Source: Leptolyngbya sp. BL0902
GTDB lineage: Bacteria; Cyanobacteriota; Cyanobacteriia; Phormidesmidales; Phormidesmidaceae
Length of the DNA stretch: 64,000 nt
NCBI RefSeq assembly: GCF_016403105.1
Contig: NZ_CP046155.1
Coordinates: 3,439,906 to 3,503,905, forward strand
Direction of reading: 5' to 3'
Shown: in pieces, positions 23,199 to 31,260 of the stretch
Layout of the letters: each line of letters opens with the position of its first letter
Position numbering within the stretch: position 1 is the first letter of the stretch
Made by a program: the position numbers and the translations under genes
Notes under the pieces: generated by a model
Database searches by the model: none
What the model was told of the DNA's origin: nothing
The model's input: only the letters and a program-made list of their open reading frames with translations

Positions 23199-24512
23199 GT
23201 GACGATTTTTTCCACCTTTAGCCCAGCGGTGCGGGCCAATTTAGCCGTTCTCTTTGCCGCAGGGCTGTGCTTTTGGTCGGGATTGGCGGGGCTGTTGCCC
23301 ACCCTGCCCTTGTTCATCGAAACCCTCGGCGGCAGCGGTCAGCAAATCGGCATTGTGATGGCCTCCTTTGCCATTGGCCTCTTGGTGGCCCGCCCCACCC
23401 TGTCCCGTTTGGCGGATACCCGTGGCCGCAAACTGGTGATGATCATTGGCCTGATCGCCGTGGCCATGGCCCCCTTTGGCTATCTGCTGGTGCAAATGCT
23501 GCCCCACCTCCAGGTTCCGGTGTCCCTGGCAGGGCGAGATTTTGTGGTGGATGGATCGATCCTCGCCCTGATTGCCATTCGTGCCTTCCATGGCCTCAGC
23601 ATTGCCGCTTTTGTGGTGGCCTACAGCGCCCTAGTGGTAGATCTCGCGCCCCCCGCCAATCGCGGCGAACTGATTGGTTATATGACCCTGGTGAACCCCA
23701 TTGGCCTTGCCCTGGGGCCAGCCCTCGGCGGCTTTTTGTACGAAGCATCGGGCTTTCGGGTAGCGTTTTTGATGATGGGCGTTCTGGGATTTCTGGGCCT
23801 CATCCTGGTGCTGCGCCTAGAGGAACCCCAACGTCCCCATGTAGACCGCACCAACACCGACGCCACCACCTTTTGGAGCCAGCTCTGGTCGGGCCGCGTG
23901 CGGACTCCCGCGATGATTTTGCTCTTGGTAGGTCTCGCCTTTGGCACCCTCAGCACCTTTGTTCCCCTCTACGTGCGCGAGGCCGGATTGGCCCTGAACG
24001 TGGGCCTGATCTACACCGCCTCTGCCGTGGCCAGTTTCACTTCCCGCATCGTCGTGGGTCGCGCCTCCGATCGTCACGGACGGGGACGATTCATTACCGC
24101 CAGCCTGCTGATCTACAGCTTCGCCATGGGAATGTTCTGGCTGGCCGATAGCGCCCCTCTCTTCCTGTTGGCGGGCGTCATCCAAGGCTTTGGGGCTGGA
24201 ACCCTGATTCCCATGATTGCCGCCCTGATGGGCGACCGCTCCAGCCCTGCCGACCGAGGCCGCACCTTTGGCCTCGCCATGGTCGGCTTTGATGTGGGCA
24301 TCGCCCTGGCTGGCCCCATCTTTGGCACCATTGCCGATGCCCTCAGCTATCGCGGCATCTTTGGCCTCGCCGGAGTGATGACCTTCGCCGGGCTGTTGAT
24401 TTTTATCACCGCCTCCAGCAAAGACCTACCCCACTCGCTGCGCTTTGCCCTCGGTCAAGGGCGCGACATCTATGCCGTAGACGGCTGGCAAGGCCAAACC
24501 AACCCAGACTAA
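23199..24512 (+). CDS. MFS transporter, 12 membrane helices
   Basis: The 437-residue polytopic protein has the major-facilitator signature RLADTRGRKL in the loop between helices 2 and 3, and the matching RASDRHGRGRF after the central loop. Twelve hydrophobic segments can be counted. The start is GTG with GGGGAG about 10 nt upstream. The substrate cannot be read from sequence; the family includes drug and sugar exporters. Its stop codon borders the transposase remnant, so the 3' flank has been rearranged. The 290-nt gap before it, shared with the divergent cyclase gene, shows no other gene. Confidence 0.9.
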   Translation: MTIFSTFSPAVRANLAVLFAAGLCFWSGLAGLLPTLPLFIETLGGSGQQIGIVMASFAIGLLVARPTLSRLADTRGRKLVMIIGLIAVAMAPFGYLLVQMLPHLQVPVSLAGRDFVVDGSILALIAIRAFHGLSIAAFVVAYSALVVDLAPPANRGELIGYMTLVNPIGLALGPALGGFLYEASGFRVAFLMMGVLGFLGLILVLRLEEPQRPHVDRTNTDATTFWSQLWSGRVRTPAMILLLVGLAFGTLSTFVPLYVREAGLALNVGLIYTASAVASFTSRIVVGRASDRHGRGRFITASLLIYSFAMGMFWLADSAPLFLLAGVIQGFGAGTLIPMIAALMGDRSSPADRGRTFGLAMVGFDVGIALAGPIFGTIADALSYRGIFGLAGVMTFAGLLIFITASSKDLPHSLRFALGQGRDIYAVDGWQGQTNPD

Positions 24513-25046
24513 CGCCTACCCACGGTACAATGAGAGCCTGATTGATTATCTCAGTGCTCAACGATTGCTCTCCCCGTTGGTCTGTCTGGGCGATGGTCAC
24601 GCTGGGGTGTGGAATTTGTTTAGTCAACTCACCACCGTTGAGACCCGTTTAGAGATTCTGGATTGGTATCACCTCAAAGAAAACCTCTATAAAGTCGGTG
24701 GGTCGCTCAAGCGCTTAGCAGCGGCGGCAACGCTGCTATGGCAGGGTCAGGTGGAGGCGGCATGGCGCTCTTCGCCAACCATCGGCGCAAGCAAGCCCGC
24801 AATTTTGAAGCCTATCTGAGTACCCATCAGGCTCGTATCATCAACTCTGGGGTCTACCAGAGCGAGCAGCTCTGTTCTATTGGCTCAGGGGCGGTCGAGT
24901 CAGCGGTCAAACAGATTGGGCGACGCCTCCAAATCTCCGGTGCCCACTGGAATACGGCCTCTGTCAATGCGATGTTGAATCTGCGCTGTGCCTACCTCAA
25001 TGGGCAACTCGCCAGTTGACTGTTTCATCGAAAGTGGGATGCTCCC
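24513..25046 (+). pseudogene. ISKra4-type transposase remnant, 5'-truncated and frameshifted
   Basis: Two overlapping frames together encode the C-terminal third of a transposase. The first reads SLIDYLSAQ, CLGDGHAGVWNLFSQ, then LEILDWYHLKENLYKVGGS. After a frameshift near 24770 the second reads FANHRRKQARNFEAYL, CSIGSGAVESAVKQIGRRL, then SGAHWNTASVNAMLNLRCAYLNG. These motifs are those of ISKra4-family elements. The N-terminal part and left end are missing. The right end is probably near 25046, where GGGAGCATCCC (minus strand) interrupts the leucine-rich-repeat gene. It is not functional. Confidence 0.8.
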
Positions 25047-25415
25047 TTTTGGGTCTGCTAAAAATGAAATATCGCTGATTTGATTGTCACTTAAATCCAG
25101 CGACGTGAGCCCCTTCAGGTCTGCTAAAAATGAAAAGCTCGGCAGGTTGACCTGAGATAGAAACCAATGCCTGATGTGGCTGAACTGCCAGAAAGGAAAG
25201 TCCACCAATAGCTCACTGGTTACAGGTCTCAAAAAGAGCCCACTAACGGTACCCTTCCTCGTGATAGAACAGGAGCCTTTTTCAATGCGGTCTGGACTCT
25301 TCCAATCCCGTACTGCCATTGCTTGACTGTGCCGTTCAAACCGGGCTTCAGGGATTTCTTCTAGGGGGCGGCCCAGAAGGTCTTCCAGTTGGCGAATGAG
25401 GGCTAGGTCAGACAT
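25047..25415 (-). pseudogene. Leucine-rich-repeat protein gene truncated by the IS remnant
   Basis: The intact 5' part encodes MSDLALIRQLEDLLGRPLEEIPEA, a linker, and then leucine-rich repeats (SFLADLKGLTSLDLSDNQISDISFLAD). Right after the second repeat unit the frame runs into the end of the transposase remnant, where translation continues for about 50 nonsense residues. No other part of the gene is found on the far side, which is the MFS gene. The original protein was probably a cytoplasmic LRR protein of the kind often fused to Roc-COR GTPases in cyanobacteria, but that is inference. Confidence 0.75.
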
Positions 25416-25512
25416 GGGGGTTTAGGCGTGACAGTTCAGGGGAGGGATGGCAAGGCAAGGCTTTGTTAGGTCTTGATCGACAAACTTAATCTACAAACTT
25501 AGGCTAGACAGA

Positions 25513-26253
25513 TCACTCATCCCCAGATTGCGCCTCAATCAACAAAAAACCACGGGTTTGGCCCGATACCGAATCTACGGTGTTGATCGCCTGCCACAGC
25601 AAATCAGCCTCCACCCACACGGGGGGATACTTGTAGCGCGACACATCCAAAATCAACAACTGGTCGGTATCGGCATCGTAGGCGGCGATGGGGGAAATGT
25701 GGCCACCCCGCTCTTGGCCGATGGTGCGGCGCAGGTAGTTGATCAGCACATAGTTGCCGGGGGTGTCGAGGTTGGCACGAATCAGGTCGCGAAATTCCCC
25801 TAGGCTGACCTCGCTGCCGTGGTGAATGTCCACCTGAACGGGGTAGGTGGCCAAAATTCCGGCTAGTTCCGCCAGGGTTAGCCCCTGCCGCGCAATGGTG
25901 GCCTGGGGAATAATCGCCTCGGTTTGGTCGTTAAACAGATTCTCCTGGGTGAAGTAGCCGCGTTCCCATTCCGGCGCGAGGGGGGCGGGCACATTCAAGG
26001 CATTCAGCACCATCACCATACTGGCCACACCGCAAAAGGCTTGGTTAATTTGGGTGACAAACTGGCTGGTCAGGGGCACGTAATCGGCCAGGGCTTCGCT
26101 GTCCCGCAACCGCGCCTGTCCCTCAGCAGAATTGAGGTCGGTGAGATGATCCGGCAAGGGCAGGGTTTGGGCCAGCAGCGGAGGAGCCGCGACCAACAGC
26201 CCAGCCAAAGGGGCCAGCCAGAGGGCGCAGAATCGTCGTTGTCCGAGCGTCAT
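25513..26253 (-). CDS. Phytochelatin-synthase-like cysteine peptidase, exported
   Basis: This is a papain-like member of the phytochelatin synthase family, 246 residues and lacking the plant C-terminal domain. The catalytic triad is visible: Cys in NQAFCGVASMVMVLNAL, His in RGGHISPIAAYD and Asp in LILDVSRYKYPPVWV. Prokaryotic members mainly hydrolyse glutathione to gamma-glutamylcysteine and make little phytochelatin. The N-terminus has a signal peptide (hydrophobic 12-28, cleavage near LLAQT), so the enzyme acts in the periplasm. A GAGGAA ribosome-binding site lies within the end of the truncated hepT just upstream. Confidence 0.9.
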   Translation of the reverse strand: MTLGQRRFCALWLAPLAGLLVAAPPLLAQTLPLPDHLTDLNSAEGQARLRDSEALADYVPLTSQFVTQINQAFCGVASMVMVLNALNVPAPLAPEWERGYFTQENLFNDQTEAIIPQATIARQGLTLAELAGILATYPVQVDIHHGSEVSLGEFRDLIRANLDTPGNYVLINYLRRTIGQERGGHISPIAAYDADTDQLLILDVSRYKYPPVWVEADLLWQAINTVDSVSGQTRGFLLIEAQSGDE

Positions 26254-26263
26254 TAAGGTTTCC

Positions 26264-26401
26264 TCACATCATGCGAATAACAGCATCAAAAGTTCGATCA
26301 TCCGCCACAAAGCTATCCAAGGCCATGTCTTCGGTATAACGTAATACTTTTTCTCCTGCGGTCAGAATATCGGTCAGATAAAGTCGAAGATCACGGGACA
26401 T
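26264..26401 (-). pseudogene. Truncated HepT (DUF86) toxin
   Basis: The 45-residue frame begins MSRDLRLYLTDILTAGEK, then RYTEDMALDSFVADDRTFDAVIR, which is the N-terminal third of HepT/DUF86 HEPN toxins. It stops two codons later, so the C-terminal HEPN catalytic motif (R-x4-6-H) is absent. The start overlaps the 3' end of the mntA-like gene by 11 nt, the normal operon arrangement. The toxin is therefore dead while the antitoxin frame is intact. The truncation point lies 10 nt from the start of the next gene. Confidence 0.8.
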
Positions 26402-26681
26402 GGACGGCCTCTTTTTCTACTATCTCTTGTAGCTGAGGCTTAAGTGATTTCCAGCTTACAAGATCCACCTTTTTGCCCAGGTTGTCTTCTAGGTAAAACT
26501 TGATATCCATATAGCGATCAAAGGTGATCGGTGGTTCCAACTCAACCAGAATATCAATATCGCTTGTGGGGGTAGTTTCATCCCGTGCCACTGAACCAAA
26601 TAGAGCAAGGGATCGCACTCCCAAATCCTTTAATGCCGTTTGATGTTGCTTTAAGAATTCCAGAACTGTCTCACGCTGCAT
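26391..26681 (-). CDS. mntA: MntA-like nucleotidyltransferase antitoxin
   Basis: This 96-residue minimal nucleotidyltransferase has the active-site motif GSVARDETTPTSDIDILVE (G-S then D-x-D) near residues 29-47. In the HepT-MntA system the antitoxin inactivates HepT by polyadenylylating a tyrosine. The partner gene downstream is truncated, so this is a leftover antitoxin that may still protect against related toxins. Base composition is lower in GC than the flanking housekeeping genes, consistent with transfer. Confidence 0.85.
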   Translation of the reverse strand: MQRETVLEFLKQHQTALKDLGVRSLALFGSVARDETTPTSDIDILVELEPPITFDRYMDIKFYLEDNLGKKVDLVSWKSLKPQLQEIVEKEAVHVP

Positions 26682-26765
26682 CTTGTTTGGCCGACTCCAT
26701 ATTTGATGAACTCTAGAGGTAGGACAATTTCAATCAGTTTTTGCCCTAGGTCACAATCTCTTCAC

Positions 26766-27182
26766 CTAGGGCGACAGTGAAAAACCCCGCTGTACCAAGT
26801 CAGCTTGGACGGATGACAGCACTTCCTGGGCCAGTGCCAAGGCAGCTTGGGCATCCTCTTGGGTTGGATCTTCTAGGCTGCTAGGATAGCGGCTCTCAAC
26901 AGCCCATTCTGTCAACCTTGGCAGGTTAGCAAGTTGGCTACAGGCCCAGTCTTTGGGAAAAAGTGAGGCGAGAAGTTCCAAGTCGTGACGAAACGGAAAC
27001 TCTATCTGGAGAAAAATTAGGGCTGCTTTTAAGCTTTTCTCAGCAGCTTGTTGCGCCAAAAAGCAAATTTGTGGAGCAAACGTATCCCCTTCACGCGCCA
27101 GGGTTTGCGCGGCGGTGAAGTCCCGTTGAGCATAGGCCATCCAGCGGCGAGTCTCAACGATAATTTTATTCATCTCGCTCAT
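26766..27182 (-). CDS. HEPN domain protein
   Basis: The 138-residue helical protein matches the HEPN family: RRWMAYAQRDFTAAQTLAREG, QICFLAQQAAEKSLKAALIFLQ, then FRHDLELLASLFP, in which the arginine and histidine may belong to the HEPN motif. Such proteins pair with minimal nucleotidyltransferases as toxin-antitoxin or nucleotide-binding modules. It overlaps the upstream nucleotidyltransferase gene by 17 nt, so the two form one operon. An alternative start is the ATG three codons in (MNKII). Confidence 0.85.
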   Translation of the reverse strand: MSEMNKIIVETRRWMAYAQRDFTAAQTLAREGDTFAPQICFLAQQAAEKSLKAALIFLQIEFPFRHDLELLASLFPKDWACSQLANLPRLTEWAVESRYPSSLEDPTQEDAQAALALAQEVLSSVQADLVQRGFSLSP

Positions 27183-27567
27183 AAATCACCTTGCCTTCTC
27201 GGAGAGCAGGTCTGAGAATTGGGCCGACTAAATCTCCATACTCCTTAATTTCTGCCGGGGTTGTCACCACAATATCCTTAGCAACGGGTAAATCTGCCAA
27301 GATGCTGCGGATAGCGATGGTCGTTTCCCGCTTGTGTGTTAGCTCAGCAAACACCACCAGCAGATCAATATCGCTATCTGCCGTAGCGTCTCCCCTGGCA
27401 TGGGAGCCAAACAGGATAATTTTGAGGGGATCAAACTGCTCAACGATGCGATCCGTCATCACCTGGAGCCAGGGAACCGGGGTGGGTGGCAAGGGCAAGG
27501 GCATAGGCCAGCGGGGGTTGGCAATAGTGGCATGATAGCCCCTGAGCAGGGCATCGGCGTATAGCAT
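27166..27567 (-). CDS. Minimal nucleotidyltransferase, partner of the HEPN gene
   Basis: The core LKIILFGSHARGDATADSDIDLLVVF has the nucleotidyltransferase signature GS...D-x-D, followed by PAEIKEYGDLVGPILRPALREGKVIYE. The longest frame gives 133 residues. A second in-frame ATG at 27459 would give a 97-residue protein of the usual minimal size, but the residues in between (LPPTPVPWLQVMTDRIVEQF) look like part of some family members, so I keep the long form. This pair is distinct from the mntA remnant 0.5 kb downstream. Confidence 0.85.
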   Translation of the reverse strand: MLYADALLRGYHATIANPRWPMPLPLPPTPVPWLQVMTDRIVEQFDPLKIILFGSHARGDATADSDIDLLVVFAELTHKRETTIAIRSILADLPVAKDIVVTTPAEIKEYGDLVGPILRPALREGKVIYERDE

Positions 27568-27619
27568 GGCGGCTAGCGCGTAGGCGACAAAGGCTTACCG
27601 TTCTTGCTTTCGATAGCGT

Positions 27620-27802
27620 CTAGGGATCCAAAATCTCTAGTACCGCCTTGGGTTGCAGCTTGTTTTTGAACCACACGATGGGCACAGGCACCTGGTTCAC
27701 GTCCACCCCGGCTTTTTCGAGGTTCAGCCGTTCGGAGATGGCGAGGATCAGGTTGGTGCGGTCGGATTTGCGGACTTGGGCAATTTCTTTGAGGGTGTTC
27801 AA
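27620..27802 (-). pseudogene. Duplicated 3'-end fragment of the DUF790 gene
   Basis: The fragment encodes AQVRKSDRTNLILAISERLN, then GVDVNQVPVPIVWFKNKLQPKAVLE, the same as the last 50 or so residues of the DUF790 protein encoded at 33263-34582. No other part of that gene is present here. It forms one arm of the direct repeat that bounds the 5.5-kb island carrying the helicase and sigma genes, and so marks the island edge. Confidence 0.85.
27646..27781 (-). repeat. Direct repeat, left copy, bounding the helicase/sigma island
   Basis: These 136 nt match 33289-33424 in the same orientation with six differences counted by eye. Identity falls off sharply on both sides. The copy here is an orphan fragment; the other is the true 3' end of the DUF790 gene. 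Confidence 0.9.
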
Positions 27803-27808
27803 CTAGGC

Positions 27809-30800
27809 TTATTGAGACTTAAACCATTCATAGCAAACTAACTGAATGTCATTATGGACAATGGATTCATAAGGCTGTTCTTCTTCATGCGCAGTCAAAA
27901 GGTCGCGCCCGATTTCCTGCTCCACAAAAAACTCATCTAAAGAATCTACTAGAGCAAGCCTGTTACCATGCTCTTTAAAGCTATTCCATATTACTCGAAT
28001 CTCCTTATCGTAAGCTCTCAGCTCTTCATTCATCAGAATACTTGTGACCTTATCCAAGGAATCCATCGGTATATCATTGAGACTTTTTATCCAGTCTTGA
28101 TCGGTTAAAGCTGTGTAAATGGTGTTGATAAGCTTATTCATTTTTCTAGGAATTCTGGATCTTGTCTGAACTTGCTTAAGTTCCTCTAGAACATTGTTGA
28201 TTGCGTCCTCCAGAATAGGAAAAATCAAATAATCGAAAATTACTGGCATTAAATTATTAGGGTAGTCATTATATGTACATTCGATCATCTTAAAGATCTT
28301 CCGCTTTTCTTTGATAGCAGAAGTATTATCTGTAGATATCTTGCCATTGATTCGATGATAAAAATGCCAAAAATGACGATCTTTAGCTCGAAATGCGAGG
28401 AAAACCCCATCTATTCCGTCTGTTCGAGTGCTGTGAATTCCCATAGGAATATCCTCGATCATTTCTTGCCCTGACTGAGCTAGGAAATCTAAAAGAGGGA
28501 ATCTCATCTGATCGGCAGAAATAAATTCAACACTTTGCTCTAGATCATTGAGTATAGCTGTTTTTTCGGCTTCGCTATCTGCCTGATTAAGACGTATTAG
28601 TTCGTCGATTGATCTGTCTGAGATTTCTTCTCCTAGAACACTACCATCTAAGCCGACTTCACTATCGATAGTGGCAATTCGATCTTGAAGACGCTTCACT
28701 AGATTGATCAGATTCTCTAGCCCCTCTTCGGGAAAGCAGTTGTAAATGAAGAGCAGGTCATGGAGAGTACCAATGCGATCAATCCTACCAGCCCTCTGAA
28801 TCATTCGCACTGGATTCCAGTGCAGATCATAGTTAATGAGTATCCCAGCATCCTGAAGGTTTTGTCCCTCAGACAAGACATCAGTACAAATCAGAATATC
28901 TATAGGATTGTCCTGAGCATCTTGATATTGTTCTTCGTCTTCACAGTTGGAACTAGGCGCAAATCGTCTAACCTTTTCCCATCGTTGCTGCCCTGATGTT
29001 GCTCCAGTCAGTACGTCTATCCTAGGTTTGCGTTTACCCTGTTCATCTACTATCTCCATAGCTTTAAGCCACTCTTCATCCCGAAGGAGTTCTCTATGTA
29101 GATATAGAGCTGTTTCTTTGAAGTAGCTAAATACTAAAATTTTTCTGCCTTTCAAATCTGATCTTGTTAGATTCTTAAAAGCCATTAGCTTCCGATCATA
29201 GTCTTTTCCTTGCGCTACAGAATCTTGAATTCTCCGTAGCTTGTCGAGAATATCTTTCAAACTCTTAGAGTCATCAGATATTCTTTCTTTTAGCTGATGA
29301 ATATCATAGTCTGCAATAGAGATATTTTCTAATGAATTCAAAAGTTCACTAATTTCAATATTGCTTTCTGGATCAGTTTCCGCTGCGATGATCTTGCGGA
29401 ACATTTTTGAATTTAAAACCTTGCTATCATCTATGCAATCTAAAAATTTAGCTTGAAAATTTCTCTGTGTTTGGATACTAGCTTCAAATGCTGCAATTGA
29501 ACTTTCTAATCGCTTTAGCCATAGAGACTGCATCAAGGCAACCAAAGCTTTATTTCGTTTTACTTGAATCTTCTCATCTCTGCTCTGCCTACGCTTAAAG
29601 GATTCAATATTATATGGAGCTAAGTGTAATTGCTCAATCTGTTTTCCGATTTCAGCATATAGCCCTTCAAAGCTATCTTCAAAGTTATAGGTAAATTTTT
29701 CTAGCTTTCGCTGGGGAAATCGAATCTCTTTTCCTGCAATCTTAATCTCTTCTCCTGCCTCTTGCCGCTTAATTACATCCTGCCGAGATCGTCTTACCAT
29801 TGTTTGGAGTAGTAATTCAGTAATGTCAGCATTGCCCTTGGAAAGTGCATTAAAATAGCCTTTTAGATTATGGATTCCCCAGCTTCGATAGTATGAATCT
29901 ATATTGCGAGCCATGAGTAATATCTGGTGATATAGATCGTAAATACTGTTATTGATAGGTGTTGCTGTTAACAGCACGATCTTTTTATCTCGCTTCCCTG
30001 CGCCCAAAAGTTTTTGAAGGTTTTGATAGCGATTTGTTCCAGAGTTTCTAAAATTATGTGACTCATCTATAACGATGATGTCATGATTCTTATAGGCTCC
30101 AACATTAAACGTGGTGCGCCCAAGTTCTTCTTGGGAAACGATATCAGCTTTAAGTCCAAACTCATCTAGTTTTTTGCGCCAAATTAAATTCCGAAGCTGA
30201 GCTGGACAAATGACTAAGGCACGGGGCACACGACCTGGTTCCCTATCTTTAACTAAGTAATGTTCAATCAGACGCAATCCAATAAACGTTTTTCCCAAGC
30301 CTACAGCATCGGCTATCATCACAGATTGGTGGCGATCTAATAGTCTAACGGCTCGCTCAAAACCCTCTTGCTGAAAACTGGCTAAATCTAGTACTGTCCG
30401 ACCATCGCCGTTGTTCTGAATATCCTCTCGAAAAAGCTCAAATAATGCTTTAATAAAGACCTGATAAGGTGTGTATTGCTTGCTGCCAAATTTCGAGCTT
30501 TCTAAAATATCTAAAAGCTTGGGCTTGTAATCTTGATCGACCTCTGGATCGTTCCAAAATTTCTGAAACCAATTCTGTCGAAGATCCCGACTTATTGATT
30601 CTTGCTTAATCAGAATGTTTAACTCTGTATTGCCTGACAGACCGGATGGTGTCAAATTACTGGAACCAATGATGCTGTTATGGTCGAAGATATAAGCTTT
30701 TGCATGAAGGAATTTAGCACTTGCCCCCTCAGCACCACCATATAGTCTTACTTGTACGTGATCTTGTTTGAGAAAGTTAATTAAGTTCTCAATTAGTGCC

Positions 30801-31090
30801 TTATAGTCGCGATTAAAATCTTGTTGATCTAATTGCTCCTGGATATTACGACGATAATACGTCCTCAAATCAATGCGATCAATCTCTGCTGGTCTAACAG
30901 ATGGCTCCCGACCAATCAGTAAGCGTAAGCCGTTTAACTGGTTAAATCCTTCCTGAAGCCTAGACCATACCTCCACCTGGAAATAGCCTGTAACAATGTC
31001 TAGCTCTCTCTCTGAATGATGCAGGATAAGCGTGCGGAGTACGTCTTCAAGTTTATGGAGATCATTATCAATATAGTCAGGTAGGTGCAT
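27809..31090 (-). CDS. PLD nuclease - SNF2 helicase fusion, probable defence protein
   Basis: This 1093-residue protein starts with a phospholipase D-like nuclease domain. The HKD motif is His129, Lys131 and Asp136 in FLHAKAYIFDHNSIIGSSNLTPSG. A SNF2-type helicase follows: Walker A GLGKT 264-268, DESH 342-345, LLTATPINN, and in the second RecA domain SEGQNLQDAG and QRAGRIDRIG. Long insertions and a C-terminal region of unknown fold complete it. Such fusions occur in anti-phage and restriction-type islands, acting on foreign DNA. The gene is strikingly AT-rich compared with its surroundings and lies inside a repeat-bounded island. AAGGAG lies 13 nt before the ATG, a long spacing. Confidence 0.85.
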   Translation of the reverse strand: MHLPDYIDNDLHKLEDVLRTLILHHSERELDIVTGYFQVEVWSRLQEGFNQLNGLRLLIGREPSVRPAEIDRIDLRTYYRRNIQEQLDQQDFNRDYKALIENLINFLKQDHVQVRLYGGAEGASAKFLHAKAYIFDHNSIIGSSNLTPSGLSGNTELNILIKQESISRDLRQNWFQKFWNDPEVDQDYKPKLLDILESSKFGSKQYTPYQVFIKALFELFREDIQNNGDGRTVLDLASFQQEGFERAVRLLDRHQSVMIADAVGLGKTFIGLRLIEHYLVKDREPGRVPRALVICPAQLRNLIWRKKLDEFGLKADIVSQEELGRTTFNVGAYKNHDIIVIDESHNFRNSGTNRYQNLQKLLGAGKRDKKIVLLTATPINNSIYDLYHQILLMARNIDSYYRSWGIHNLKGYFNALSKGNADITELLLQTMVRRSRQDVIKRQEAGEEIKIAGKEIRFPQRKLEKFTYNFEDSFEGLYAEIGKQIEQLHLAPYNIESFKRRQSRDEKIQVKRNKALVALMQSLWLKRLESSIAAFEASIQTQRNFQAKFLDCIDDSKVLNSKMFRKIIAAETDPESNIEISELLNSLENISIADYDIHQLKERISDDSKSLKDILDKLRRIQDSVAQGKDYDRKLMAFKNLTRSDLKGRKILVFSYFKETALYLHRELLRDEEWLKAMEIVDEQGKRKPRIDVLTGATSGQQRWEKVRRFAPSSNCEDEEQYQDAQDNPIDILICTDVLSEGQNLQDAGILINYDLHWNPVRMIQRAGRIDRIGTLHDLLFIYNCFPEEGLENLINLVKRLQDRIATIDSEVGLDGSVLGEEISDRSIDELIRLNQADSEAEKTAILNDLEQSVEFISADQMRFPLLDFLAQSGQEMIEDIPMGIHSTRTDGIDGVFLAFRAKDRHFWHFYHRINGKISTDNTSAIKEKRKIFKMIECTYNDYPNNLMPVIFDYLIFPILEDAINNVLEELKQVQTRSRIPRKMNKLINTIYTALTDQDWIKSLNDIPMDSLDKVTSILMNEELRAYDKEIRVIWNSFKEHGNRLALVDSLDEFFVEQEIGRDLLTAHEEEQPYESIVHNDIQLVCYEWFKSQ

Positions 31091-31260
31091 GAGATTTAAT
31101 CAGCTCCTTATCTAAGAATGACCAGTATATTGCGAGTCGATCCAGATATAAAAATATATTGAAAGCTATATTGACAAGGATTTTTCCTGAATTTCTTCAG
31201 ATTCTTGATTACTCGTGCTTAGTAAATTATCTGGGGATTGATCATTTTTCTGCATACATT

